Source: Candidatus Binatia bacterium (lineage in GTDB: Bacteria; Desulfobacterota; Binatia; HRBIN30). From it: a stretch of 64,000 bases of DNA. Positions 8,076 to 17,985 of the stretch are shown here, in pieces. The DNA lies in assembly GCA_937925685.1 (NCBI GenBank), contig CALAMI010000005.1, forward strand, positions 1 to 64,000. The letters run 5' to 3'. Numbering within the stretch: the first letter of the stretch is position 1; every line of letters starts with the position of its first letter. The position numbers were made by a program, and so were the translations under genes. The notes beneath the pieces are model-generated. The model searched no databases, was not told the DNA's origin, and saw nothing but the letters and a program-made list of their open reading frames with translations.

Positions 8076-8321
8076 CGCTTACCACAATCATGGCGAGGTG
8101 ATCTCCACGGAACAAGCCTGCCGTTGCGGTCGGCGAAGCTGCACCAGCGTCTGGGGTTCGGTGTTGCCGTGGTTGCAGGTTTCTGGCTTTGCGCTTGCAA
8201 GCCTGCAATGCTCGTGCTCAGTACGAGCGAGGTGGCGTTTGTGCAGCCAGCATCGCGACAAGAAAAGCAACTCAGGTCGGCTCCTGCCCCCGCGGTGGAG
8301 ACTGCCCGCACCAGCGCGGCA

Positions 8322-9193
8322 ATGGTGGGAGATTACCTGCAGCTCATGCGCTGGAGTCAATGGATCAAAAACACGGTAATTTACGCTGCCCTGATTTTTT
8401 CGAAGCACCTGTTGGACCCCTGGAGCGTGTGTTGGGTGACGCTTGCGTTTGTCGCCTTCTGTCTTACTGCCAGCGGGGCCTACGTGGTCAACGACATTCG
8501 CGATGTGGAGCGGGACCGGCAGCATCCTGAGAAGGCATCGCGTCCGTTGGCATCCGGCCGCATCCCGCTGCCGACTGCGTACGGGTTGGCGGTGGTGCTC
8601 ATGGCCAGTGGGCTCGCTCTAGGATTCTTCCTCGGTTGGGCATTTGGCGGGCTGCTCCTTATCTATCTCCTGCTGCAGTTCCTGTATACACTGCTGCTCA
8701 AGGAAATGGTCATCCTTGACGTGATGGCCATTGCCACTGGCTTCGCCATTCGTGCCGCCGCCGGAGGTGTCGTGATTCATGTTGAAGTGTCACCGTGGCT
8801 GATCATTTGCACGTTCCTGCTCATGTTGTTTCTTGGTTTTTCGAAGCGTCGCCATGAACTAGTGTTGCTCCAAAGCCGTGCCACGGAACACCGTGCTAGC
8901 TTGCGCGAGTACAGCCCTTACTTTCTGGATCAGATGATCAGTGTGGTAACCGCCTCGACGGTGGTGGCGTACGCCATTTATACCGCCTCGCCAGAAGTCA
9001 GGGAAAAATTGGGCACGGATAAGTTGTACGTGACGATCCCCTTCGTTCTCTTCGGTATCTTCCGTTACTTGTATCTTGTCCACCAGCGCGAGGAGGGCGG
9101 GAATCCTACCCAGCTGCTGCTGAGCGATAAACCCTTGGTGGTGGATATTCTCCTGTGGCTCGTCGTCTGCACGGTGCTGCTGTACTGGGGGTG

Positions 9194-9194
<1 letters not shown>
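8322..9194 (+). CDS. UbiA-family prenyltransferase, probably decaprenyl-phosphate phosphoribosyltransferase
   Basis: A nine-helix integral membrane enzyme. The first Asp-rich motif is NDIRDVERDRQHPEKASRPL, followed by ASGRIPL. The second lies in the loop around LEYSPYFLDQM-like residues (LREYSPYFLDQMISVV). The N-terminal LMRWSQWIKN and the motif FLGFSKRRHEL match the branch that transfers phosphoribose from PRPP to polyprenyl phosphate, as in mycobacterial Rv3806c. The assignment within UbiA is by resemblance. The ATG at 8322 places the family motif at residue 8. The frame is open upstream to 8124 but that extension looks non-coding. No strong ribosome-binding site is seen. The stop overlaps the next start (TGATG), indicating translational coupling. 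Confidence 0.78.
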
Positions 9195-10757
<1,563 letters not shown>

Positions 10758-11055
10758 AGGTCGTGCGACAGCAGAAGCCGTACTTCTTTGTGGTCGTAGC
10801 ACCCCGTGTAGTATGGCTGCAGCAGCGCAACACGTGGCCTGCACCTGCTCCGCGAACGTTCGGGAACTTGTCATGTATTTGCGGCGGTGCGAAAGGAGGC
10901 CTGCTGCCGTTGCGGACAATAGACGGACGGCCAACCTTCGGCGCCTCCTGAGCTACCTGGAAAACGCCTCCGGGCGGTAACAGATGAGCTGCCACGCGCT
11001 TCGCGGGCACAGAACTCTCAATATTTCCTCGGCGACTGCTGGGAACGATTGGCTG
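10758..11055. other. Intergenic, no gene recognised
   Basis: Short open frames on both strands have composition and residue use unlike the neighbouring genes, with no recognisable motif. It may contain further decayed remains of the reductase gene. It ends at the convergent DUF1302-type gene. No T-tract terminator was found. Confidence 0.4.
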
Positions 11056-12831
11056 TCAGTTGAGCTGGTAGGTAACCCGTATGGAGACTTGATCGCGGTC
11101 ACGGAAGAAGCCGATTTGCTGATATTCCCCGCCAATGTGCACGTACTTCAAATCGAATAGCAGCCAATCGAACATACGGTAGGTAATCACCGGGTTGACC
11201 ACGTACGTGCCGCGAAGGTTACCAATGAGCGTCAGAGCCGGAGCGATGCGACCGTGAGCGTAGTTTGTCTCTAGATGTGTTTGGGCAAACACTTCGACGG
11301 CCTTTAACTGGACGAAATCATCCGGATGCGTTGCCGCGCGGCCAGGCTTGCGTTGCCCGGCGAAACGAAAGTCCCTGGAGTCTTTTTCATCCAGGTTCCA
11401 GGCACCCACGAAGGCTGTTACCCAGGTGAAGCTGTTGCTGGGGTTGAGCGGGCGGAAGAAAAAGAAACGGTCGATCCCAAGCTCCCAGCGGATAATGTCG
11501 GCCGTTGGAATCGAGCACACTTGCTTTTGCTCGGCGGCTCGATAGCAGGCCGTGAGCACACTAAGCGGGTTATTGGGCGTATCCCGGGTAATTCCCAAGT
11601 TGATCTCAGGGATGAACCCTGGCTCGTTGTCGAAATACACCACTTGCATTCGGATGATACTGTCGATGGGCTCGAGGAAAAACGTGTTGCCTAAACCAAT
11701 GGCCATAATGCGTTCGTTGTGTATGGTTTGGGTGATGAAGAGCGACGTGCCGTCCGGAGTGCGCCGCGAGCCGCGGCCTAACGGGACCGGTTGCTGCGGG
11801 AAGGTGGTGTATACCCAACCGCTGACCGTGAAAAATCGATTGACGACGGTTTGCACCCGGAATCCGTAACGACTGTTTTCGAAACGCTTCCTGGGAATGA
11901 GATCCTGCAAAACGAACTGTACCCGCGCGCCTTCGTAAAGCGGGCCAAGCTGATCTCGAAGAAGTTCTTGCGGATCTTTCCCACCGGGGGAATAGGGGCT
12001 GACCCCCAGCAGGGGCAAGATCCCGGTGTTGACATCGAGATCCCCGGGTACCCAGTAGGCTTCGACGAAGCCGCTGGACAAGGGCCCGAGGGTTTCGAAT
12101 AAGCTTAGGCTAGAGCGCACCGTCCATAACGGAATCCGCGCTTCGTCGGTGTCTTGGAACATCCCTGGCGCCCCGAGGGTGACGTCAAAAGGGTTGTTTT
12201 GGTCGAGCAAAGCAATCGTATCTGCCTCGCCCCAAGAAATTGCTTGCCGACCAATCCGGAAAAACAGCGGCCCCTTGCTGAAGTTCAAGTACAGCTCGTT
12301 AATTCGGCGGCGAGTTGCGTAGATGTCGCGGGGGTTTTGCACTTCCGCGTGGGGAAAGAAGCTTTCGACCGTCCCGGTCCGTTGATCCACAAAGTCAGGT
12401 CCTTCGAGGTAAAAGGCTCCCAGCCGTGCCGGGCGCGGCCAACCAGCGTTGACGCGGCGTGCGGCATCACGGAATTGCTTGGGTCCATAATCGTAGATGC
12501 CGTCATAAAAACCCCAAGCTGCAACGCGGAAACTCAAGTCGTCCGGCTTGAATGCAGTGAGCCAACTTGGCCAAAAAGGCGTGAGCTTCCCCTCGAACTC
12601 CGGGTTGTAGAAATTCCGATGTTCAACCATTTGGCCCATCTTTGTGACCGGCACGGTGTTACCCTCGGGTGGCGATTGCGAGTTTTCCACCCGGATGGAA
12701 AAACGACTGTAGGTTCGTAGCCTGAGTTGAAAGTTTTGCCCCTCGTCAATGTACAACGCCAACGAGGGCGTGGAGAATACCACACCCAAGATCCCCACCA
12801 ACCCATAGATAAACAGTCTGATCCACCTCAT
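11056..12831 (-). CDS. DUF1302-family outer-membrane protein
   Basis: 591 residues. A signal peptide (LFIYGLVGILGVVFSTPSLA, about residues 6-25) is followed by a beta-rich sequence with alternating aromatic residues and a barrel-like end (SIRVTYQLN). DUF1302 hallmarks are the early FQLRLRTYSRFSIR, the central RRRINELYLNFSKGPLFFRIG with RQAISWGEAD, and NPFDVTLGAPG. In pseudomonads DUF1302 genes lie beside DUF1329 and RND exporter genes and are thought to be outer-membrane proteins involved in lipid or hydrophobic-compound traffic. Neither partner is in this window. AGGGGGGAT precedes the ATG at 12831. It is divergent from the dockerin-bearing gene. Confidence 0.85.
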   Translation of the reverse strand: MRWIRLFIYGLVGILGVVFSTPSLALYIDEGQNFQLRLRTYSRFSIRVENSQSPPEGNTVPVTKMGQMVEHRNFYNPEFEGKLTPFWPSWLTAFKPDDLSFRVAAWGFYDGIYDYGPKQFRDAARRVNAGWPRPARLGAFYLEGPDFVDQRTGTVESFFPHAEVQNPRDIYATRRRINELYLNFSKGPLFFRIGRQAISWGEADTIALLDQNNPFDVTLGAPGMFQDTDEARIPLWTVRSSLSLFETLGPLSSGFVEAYWVPGDLDVNTGILPLLGVSPYSPGGKDPQELLRDQLGPLYEGARVQFVLQDLIPRKRFENSRYGFRVQTVVNRFFTVSGWVYTTFPQQPVPLGRGSRRTPDGTSLFITQTIHNERIMAIGLGNTFFLEPIDSIIRMQVVYFDNEPGFIPEINLGITRDTPNNPLSVLTACYRAAEQKQVCSIPTADIIRWELGIDRFFFFRPLNPSNSFTWVTAFVGAWNLDEKDSRDFRFAGQRKPGRAATHPDDFVQLKAVEVFAQTHLETNYAHGRIAPALTLIGNLRGTYVVNPVITYRMFDWLLFDLKYVHIGGEYQQIGFFRDRDQVSIRVTYQLN

Positions 12832-13149
12832 CTCATCCCCCCTAACCGGGTATGCGCTTTTCTTCGGGCGTTCCCATTTTGCCCGAACGACTGTTCGTCT
12901 TGTACTTCCTCGATCCCCTGCGAGTCAAGCGGAAAGGCATTTTGCTCCGACGGCGCCTTTCCCCATGCGGTTGGTTGTTCCTGCAGTTCAGGGGATTCCG
13001 CGGTGAGGTGTCGAGTCTGAAGTACCTGCAAGCTTTCGTGGTGGCGGAGCGATCCTTTGGACGCCGCTGCGAAGAAAGAAGCTGCGTTGAGTCTGTTGGA
13101 GGTGTGGGGTAACGTGCGAATGTGCCTAGAGGAGAGTGTGGACTCAAAG
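12832..13149. other. Divergent intergenic region
   Basis: Separates the leftward DUF1302-type gene from the rightward dockerin-bearing gene and must hold both promoters. I found no clear -35/-10 pair with correct spacing and no operator-like palindrome. In-frame starts at 13057 and 13120 would extend the rightward protein but lack a signal peptide at the right place. Confidence 0.4.
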
Positions 13150-15876
13150 ATGTCGGTGCGGGGCTGGTTGCGATGGAGTGGAGTAGCGGGGTTGGTCTTG
13201 GTCACGGTCTTGGTGACCGTTCGCCCTATCGCAGGCCAACTCTTAGGAGACCTTAATTGCGACGGGGGACTCGACCGGAGCGATGTGCTCCTGAGCGAAC
13301 AGTTGCTCTTTGACCCTCGGTCTTCTTGCTCTTGGCTCGATGTGAATCTCGATGGGCGGCTTTCTTCCGCTGACCTTCTTGCCTTAGTGAACCTGGCTAC
13401 GGCGCCGCCCCCCATGGGGCCAGAAATGACTTACTTCGGTCTAGCGGCGGCTGACGGAACACCCCTCAGTAGCAGTGGCAAGTTGGCGGGTGCAGTCGTG
13501 TACCACCGCCCGGCTGGCCAAGGGTTCAAGTTGGTCATTGAGGCCAAGCCGGGTCCAAATGGGGTGTCGGTCGGGCAGACGGTGTTTGCGGTAGACCCTC
13601 GTGACCCGAGCGTACGGCCCGATTTGTGGATTCTTGTGAGCCGTCCCTTGGGAGACGGAAGTCCGACGGTTTGCGAGGGTGGTGTGCCGGCAGTTCACCC
13701 TCCGGACTTCCGGCCGTTGCGCCGGATCAGCGATGCCATCAATGACCTCGCTTGTAACTTTACCGTGGCGACAGCGCCCGCGTTTGCCTGCACCAGCGAT
13801 CGTTTCGGGCGGCCAGCATTTGTCAGCGACGCGACGCAGGTGCAGTTTTGCTTGCAGGTCACACGACAGTTGATTTTTGCCGACGGTGAAACCCTCGTGA
13901 CCGTGGTTGTGCGAGATCGCGCAGGTAACGGGGGGCGCGCGGTGCAAATGCGGCTACGAGTGGGTCCGGGTCCGTTCGGACCCACGACAACAGCCACGCC
14001 CACTGCGACCGTAACCCCGGTTCGGGCGAGCCCGTCGCTCAGCCGAACACCGACGGGAACGGCCACACGTGCTGCTTTATCGAGCGCCACCCGCACTCCC
14101 TCCCCTAGCAACACGCCCACAACCACGGGGACGCCAAGCCCTACCAGCACGCCCATAGCCAGCGTCACCTTAACCCACACGGTGGCAGTTACCCGTTCAC
14201 CGACCGGGCGGGTTGATACCACAACGCCAACCCGGACCTCGACAAGAACTTGGCCTGCAGCAAGCCCTTCTCATACGTCCACATTGTTGGCGGACACCGC
14301 CACACCTACCCGGTCGCCAAGACCCACGGGGATCTTCACCGCCTCGCCGACGGCCACTCGCACCGTTCCGGCAACCAGAACTCCGACTCCCACAATGACT
14401 TTCGCCGCCACACGTTCGTCGTCTCCTACTCCTACCCCTTCACGCACGCGTACCCCTACGCGTTCACCGACAGCTCCACCGGGACCGGTGATTCGTTATT
14501 TTGGGCTCACGCGCTCCGACGACACAGTGCTGGAGCCAGCGGGCACTACGGCACAAGGCGTGCCGATTTTTGCCCGTCCTCAAGGGTTTGGTTTCAACAT
14601 CATTATCGAGGCGGCACGGGGACCGAGCGGCAACGAAGTCGGTAGCGACACGTTTGTGCCGAGCCTCACGGCGCTTCCCGACTTGCAAATCGTGTCCTCG
14701 CGGCCTCTTGGCGACGGCAGTGATGCCGTTTGCGATAGCACTGGTCCGAATGCGGGAGGTGTTCCGGCTTTGGATCCGCCGAGCTATCTGCCGACCGAAG
14801 CCAACATCCGGATTATGAACGACTTTGGTTGCCGTTTTATCGACGGAAGCGGCAACCCTCGTGGCCGGGGAAGCCAGGAAGCCTGTACGCGTGTTCCGCC
14901 GGAGTTGGACTTTCGCTTTGTCGCCGCCGATGCCTCTGTACAGTTCTGCGCACCGGTCACGCGGGTGCTCGAGTTCCCCCCCGGGGACACGGTGCTCACA
15001 GCAAGGGTTCTCGACCAGAGCGGTCCGGATGCCCCTCCGGGAAGTGGCGTCCCTGGACCTACGGCGCAAATTGTCGTTCGCATCGGGCTGATTGGTTCGC
15101 CAACGACTACGGCGACCGCGACAGCGCCCCCCATGCGGTCAGCGACGCCGTCACGTACCCTCACAGGCTCTGCCACCCCGAAGTCGCCAGTGGCGACGAG
15201 CACGGCGCCAGGGCCGAGCCCGTCTCCCAGCCGAACGCAGACGCGCACCCCGAGCGTTGGACTGACGGTTTCCCCGACCGCGAGCAAAACTGCAGCGGCA
15301 GCCGCTCCTGTGGTCACGTTCTTTGGCATCGCGCGTGCCGATGGATCGTTACTCGAGCCAGACGCAGCCACGACGCAGGGAATCCCTGTGTTCTCGCGAA
15401 GCTTTGGAGCGGGCTTTCTCCTAGTGATCGAGGCAAAGCCCGGCTCCTCCGGGGCAGCGGTGGGCTTGTCCACGTTTCAGGGTGACCTCGCTTTCTTGCC
15501 GGATTTACAAATCGTTGCGAGCCGTGCGCTGGGCAATGGAAGCCAGGAAGTGTGCGATGCTCGAGCACCGTCTGCCGGTGGCATCCCCGGAATCGATCCT
15601 CCTCAGTTCGACGACGTGGCCGCTGTAAATGACTTCTCCTGCCGCTTCCGCAACGGTGCAGACGAACCCCGTGGGCGAGCTTTGGCTGATGCCTGTGTTC
15701 TTTTTGCCAGCGGCGGATTTGGATTCGTGCGCGCGGATAGTACCGTGCAATTCTGTGCCATGGTCGATCGAGCGTGGGAGTTCCCTGAAGGAGACACCCT
15801 ACTGACTGCTCGTGTTCGAGACGCCAGTGGGAATCTCAGTGCAGTCGCCCAAATTGTGGTGCGCGTAAGCGGATGA
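13150..15876 (+). CDS. Exported dockerin-bearing protein with three copies of an unrecognised Cys-containing domain
   Basis: 908 residues from the ATG at 13150. A signal peptide (VAGLVLVTVLVTVRPIAG) is followed at once by a dockerin type I-like pair of calcium loops: GDLNCDGGLDRSDVLLSEQL and LDVNLDGRLSSADLLALVNL. Three domains of about 180-200 residues then start near 13426, 14488 and 15310, separated by Thr-Pro linkers of 60-150 residues. Each domain opens with YFG-x-RADG-x-LEP, has GDGS-x-VC, GGVPA, INDFACRF and QFC, and ends FPEGDT-x-LTARVRD. The cysteines are conserved and may form two disulfides. An N-terminal dockerin is unusual and no cohesin is visible. AGGAG at 13130-13134 is 15 bases from the ATG, so the start is uncertain. 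Function is unknown. Confidence 0.8.
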   Translation: MSVRGWLRWSGVAGLVLVTVLVTVRPIAGQLLGDLNCDGGLDRSDVLLSEQLLFDPRSSCSWLDVNLDGRLSSADLLALVNLATAPPPMGPEMTYFGLAAADGTPLSSSGKLAGAVVYHRPAGQGFKLVIEAKPGPNGVSVGQTVFAVDPRDPSVRPDLWILVSRPLGDGSPTVCEGGVPAVHPPDFRPLRRISDAINDLACNFTVATAPAFACTSDRFGRPAFVSDATQVQFCLQVTRQLIFADGETLVTVVVRDRAGNGGRAVQMRLRVGPGPFGPTTTATPTATVTPVRASPSLSRTPTGTATRAALSSATRTPSPSNTPTTTGTPSPTSTPIASVTLTHTVAVTRSPTGRVDTTTPTRTSTRTWPAASPSHTSTLLADTATPTRSPRPTGIFTASPTATRTVPATRTPTPTMTFAATRSSSPTPTPSRTRTPTRSPTAPPGPVIRYFGLTRSDDTVLEPAGTTAQGVPIFARPQGFGFNIIIEAARGPSGNEVGSDTFVPSLTALPDLQIVSSRPLGDGSDAVCDSTGPNAGGVPALDPPSYLPTEANIRIMNDFGCRFIDGSGNPRGRGSQEACTRVPPELDFRFVAADASVQFCAPVTRVLEFPPGDTVLTARVLDQSGPDAPPGSGVPGPTAQIVVRIGLIGSPTTTATATAPPMRSATPSRTLTGSATPKSPVATSTAPGPSPSPSRTQTRTPSVGLTVSPTASKTAAAAAPVVTFFGIARADGSLLEPDAATTQGIPVFSRSFGAGFLLVIEAKPGSSGAAVGLSTFQGDLAFLPDLQIVASRALGNGSQEVCDARAPSAGGIPGIDPPQFDDVAAVNDFSCRFRNGADEPRGRALADACVLFASGGFGFVRADSTVQFCAMVDRAWEFPEGDTLLTARVRDASGNLSAVAQIVVRVSG

Positions 15877-16559
15877 CGACCACGCGGAGTCGAAACCGTG
15901 TTGCTGCGCATCAATGCGAGGCCAGCTGCCGCGAAGGTTTGAAAGCCCTTTGCTTGGGCGGGCGAGAAGTTGAAGTTTTCCTCCTTGGGATTGTTCCCGG
16001 GCTTGAAGGAACTGTCTTCGAAAAGGGTTCGCATCGCAGCCAAGAAGCTCGAAGCCCCTAACTTGGCCAGAGAGGGTTAAAGACTCTCGCTCCTCCACCC
16101 AGTCTATCACCCAGTCTACCAGCAGCGTGTGGAGCAGTGCTGCTCCTGCGGTTTCACCTGGCAGCCCGTATCTACTGGTTGGCTGAGGCGCTCAGCCAAG
16201 ATTCGGGCGAGCAAGCACTGCTGATCGAGCCACAAACGGCTCACTTCTTTAGCCTAAGAGCGTTGCCGCCCCAGGGAGAAAGGTTGGTTGTCGGGGGTAG
16301 GGTGGTGCGCGCCCCTGTGTCTTCCCTAACAGCGGCACAGCATTCTTGGGGGCCGCGGGGCTGTCGAGAAGTGTCTCCTTCCCTCAGCTGCGCGCTGTGG
16401 AGATGTTGATGCCGTCGACGCTGCCCCTTACAGTTTCTGGGCACTCGCTGTCTGCGCTCCGTGTGGTTTCACCATCGTCGTCGTTGTACTTTTCTTGACT
16501 TCGCGATAGGGAAAGAGCCGTTGATCTTTAACGAAACCGCCGGAACGGGAGGTGGAGAG
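15877..16559. other. Intergenic region with a perfect hairpin
   Basis: No supported gene in this 683-base gap. TTGGCTGAG (16179-16187) and CTCAGCCAA (16191-16199) form a perfect 9-bp inverted repeat with a 3-base loop. A 12-base direct repeat (CACCCAGTCTAT/CACCCAGTCTAC) lies at about 16097-16120. The next gene's ribosome-binding site GGAGGTGGAG ends the region. A leftward open frame over 15880-16043 is discussed under rejected items. Confidence 0.4.
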
Positions 16560-17984
16560 ATGATTAGGCCTGGGGCGAGGTGGTTGGTGGGCGTGACGAT
16601 TCTCGGGGTCCTCTTTTGTGGCTGTAGCGGGGACGATGAGCCTGTGGCACTGGTGGCCTCGCCTACATGGACGCCGGTTGTGTTGATCACTCCTTCTCCG
16701 TTGCCCAGTCCCACGGCTACGGCCACCCTTGCACCCACAATTGGGCCGCGAGTGTCTTATTTTGCCTTGGCCCGAGCAGACGGCTCGATTCTCGAGCCTA
16801 GCGGCACAACTCCAGGAGGTATTCCTGTTTACGTGCGCCCAAGTGGAGCTGGTTTTTACCTTGTCATAGAGGGTGCGCCGGGGCCTAGTGGTGCCCCAGT
16901 GGGCTTGTCCACGTTCCGTGAGGATCTTGCTAGCCTTCCCGATCTGCAAATCGTTGCCTCGCGCGCTCTCGGAGATGGAAGCACGGCGGTCTGCGATGTA
17001 ACTCCGCCTGGGGGAGGTGTGCCGGCGGTGGACCCAGCGGATTTCTCGAGCACGCCAGCAATCATTGCCGCGATTAATGACTTTGCCTGCCGCTTCCGCG
17101 ACGGTCAGGGGAACCCTTCGGGCGTCGGGCCAGCGGATGCCTGCACATTGTTTCCCTCGGGAGATTTTGGTTTTGTCAATCCGGGCAGCACCGTGCAGTA
17201 TTGTGCCCAGGTTTCCCGGTTCATTGCCTTTCCCGAAGGAGACACCGTCCTCACCGCTCGACTTCGCGATATTCTAGGGAACGTCGGCGCGGAGGCACAA
17301 ATTGTGGTGCGCGTCCAACCGCCGCCGACGGGCTTGCCGACCCCAACACCTACACCCACGCTTCTGCCACGCGAGGAGCAAGGTCCTGTGGTTACGTTCC
17401 TCGGCTTGATCCGGGCAGATGGCTCCTTAGTGGAACCGAATGACGTGACCGACGAGGGTGTGCCTGTGTACGTCCGCAGGAGCGGTTTTGGGTTCGGTTT
17501 GGTGATTGAGGGAAAGCCTGGTAGGAGCGGAAAACCGGTGAGCCCGCGAACCTTCCAGCCAGATCTCGTTACGTTCCCAGACTTACAAGTGTGGACTTCG
17601 CGCGATCTGGGAAACGGCAGCCCTGAAGTTTGTGACCGCGCCGAGGCCCGGCCAGGGAAGACTCCGATGCCGGGAGGGGGAGTCCCGGCGACGAATCCGG
17701 TGGATTTCGCACTGAACCCCGATAACATCGCGCGCGTGAACGACTTCGCGTGCCGGTTCCGCGATGGGCAGGACCAGCCCTTTGGCCGCTTCGAGGGCGA
17801 GCAGTGCATTTTGCTTGCCAGTGGCGACTACGGGTTTGCGAGCAACGATGCTCAGATCCAGTTTTGCGCAATGGTCGATGCCTCGATCGCATTCCCGGTG
17901 GGTGAGACGCTCATTACCGTTCGGTTGCGCGATGTCGATGGTCACGTGGGCCCGGCACGATCCATGATCGTGCGCGTGCTATAA
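16560..17984 (+). CDS. Putative lipoprotein with two copies of the same Cys-containing domain
   Basis: 474 residues. The N-terminus WLVGVTILGVLFCGCSGDD looks like a lipoprotein signal with Cys near residue 22, although the lipobox (FCGC) is not canonical. A short Pro-Thr linker leads into domain copy four (YFALARADGSILEPSGTT, from 16752) and, after a Pro-Thr linker, copy five (from 17388). Both keep GDGS/GNGS, VCD, GGVPA, the FACRF cysteine and QFCA or QYCA. GGAGGTGGAG lies immediately before the ATG at 16560. The upstream protein with three copies is probably a functional partner. It has no dockerin. Function is unknown; cell-surface exposure is inference from the signal and linkers. Confidence 0.8.
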   Translation: MIRPGARWLVGVTILGVLFCGCSGDDEPVALVASPTWTPVVLITPSPLPSPTATATLAPTIGPRVSYFALARADGSILEPSGTTPGGIPVYVRPSGAGFYLVIEGAPGPSGAPVGLSTFREDLASLPDLQIVASRALGDGSTAVCDVTPPGGGVPAVDPADFSSTPAIIAAINDFACRFRDGQGNPSGVGPADACTLFPSGDFGFVNPGSTVQYCAQVSRFIAFPEGDTVLTARLRDILGNVGAEAQIVVRVQPPPTGLPTPTPTPTLLPREEQGPVVTFLGLIRADGSLVEPNDVTDEGVPVYVRRSGFGFGLVIEGKPGRSGKPVSPRTFQPDLVTFPDLQVWTSRDLGNGSPEVCDRAEARPGKTPMPGGGVPATNPVDFALNPDNIARVNDFACRFRDGQDQPFGRFEGEQCILLASGDYGFASNDAQIQFCAMVDASIAFPVGETLITVRLRDVDGHVGPARSMIVRVL

Positions 17985-17985
17985 A

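Larger units (their letters stand above)
13426..17984 (+). repeat. Five-copy domain family across two adjacent genes
   Basis: Copies start at about 13426, 14488, 15310 (first protein) and 16752, 17388 (second protein). Shared landmarks in order are [YF]FG/AL-x-RADG-x-LEP, a glycine-rich GFxLVIEAKPGPSG, LPDLQIV-x-SR-x-LGDGS, VCD, GGVPA-x-DP, INDFACRF, a C-x-LF-x-SGDFGF stretch, QFCA and a final GDT-x-LTARVRD-x-x-GN. The second and third copies resemble the fourth and fifth more than they do the first, whose start and end are more diverged. Duplication within and between genes is evident. Confidence 0.85.

Noticed and set aside
14784-15473. Long leftward frame over the Thr-Pro linkers and domains
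   Set aside because: GC-rich ACC/CCG-type linker codons leave other frames open by chance. Composition is arginine/valine/glycine-rich without motifs.
15603-16043. Leftward open frame with a cytochrome-peroxidase-like phrase (NFSPAQAKGFQTF)
   Set aside because: No CXXCH or other heme motif. The rest is antisense to the third copy of the domain family, and no ribosome-binding site is present.
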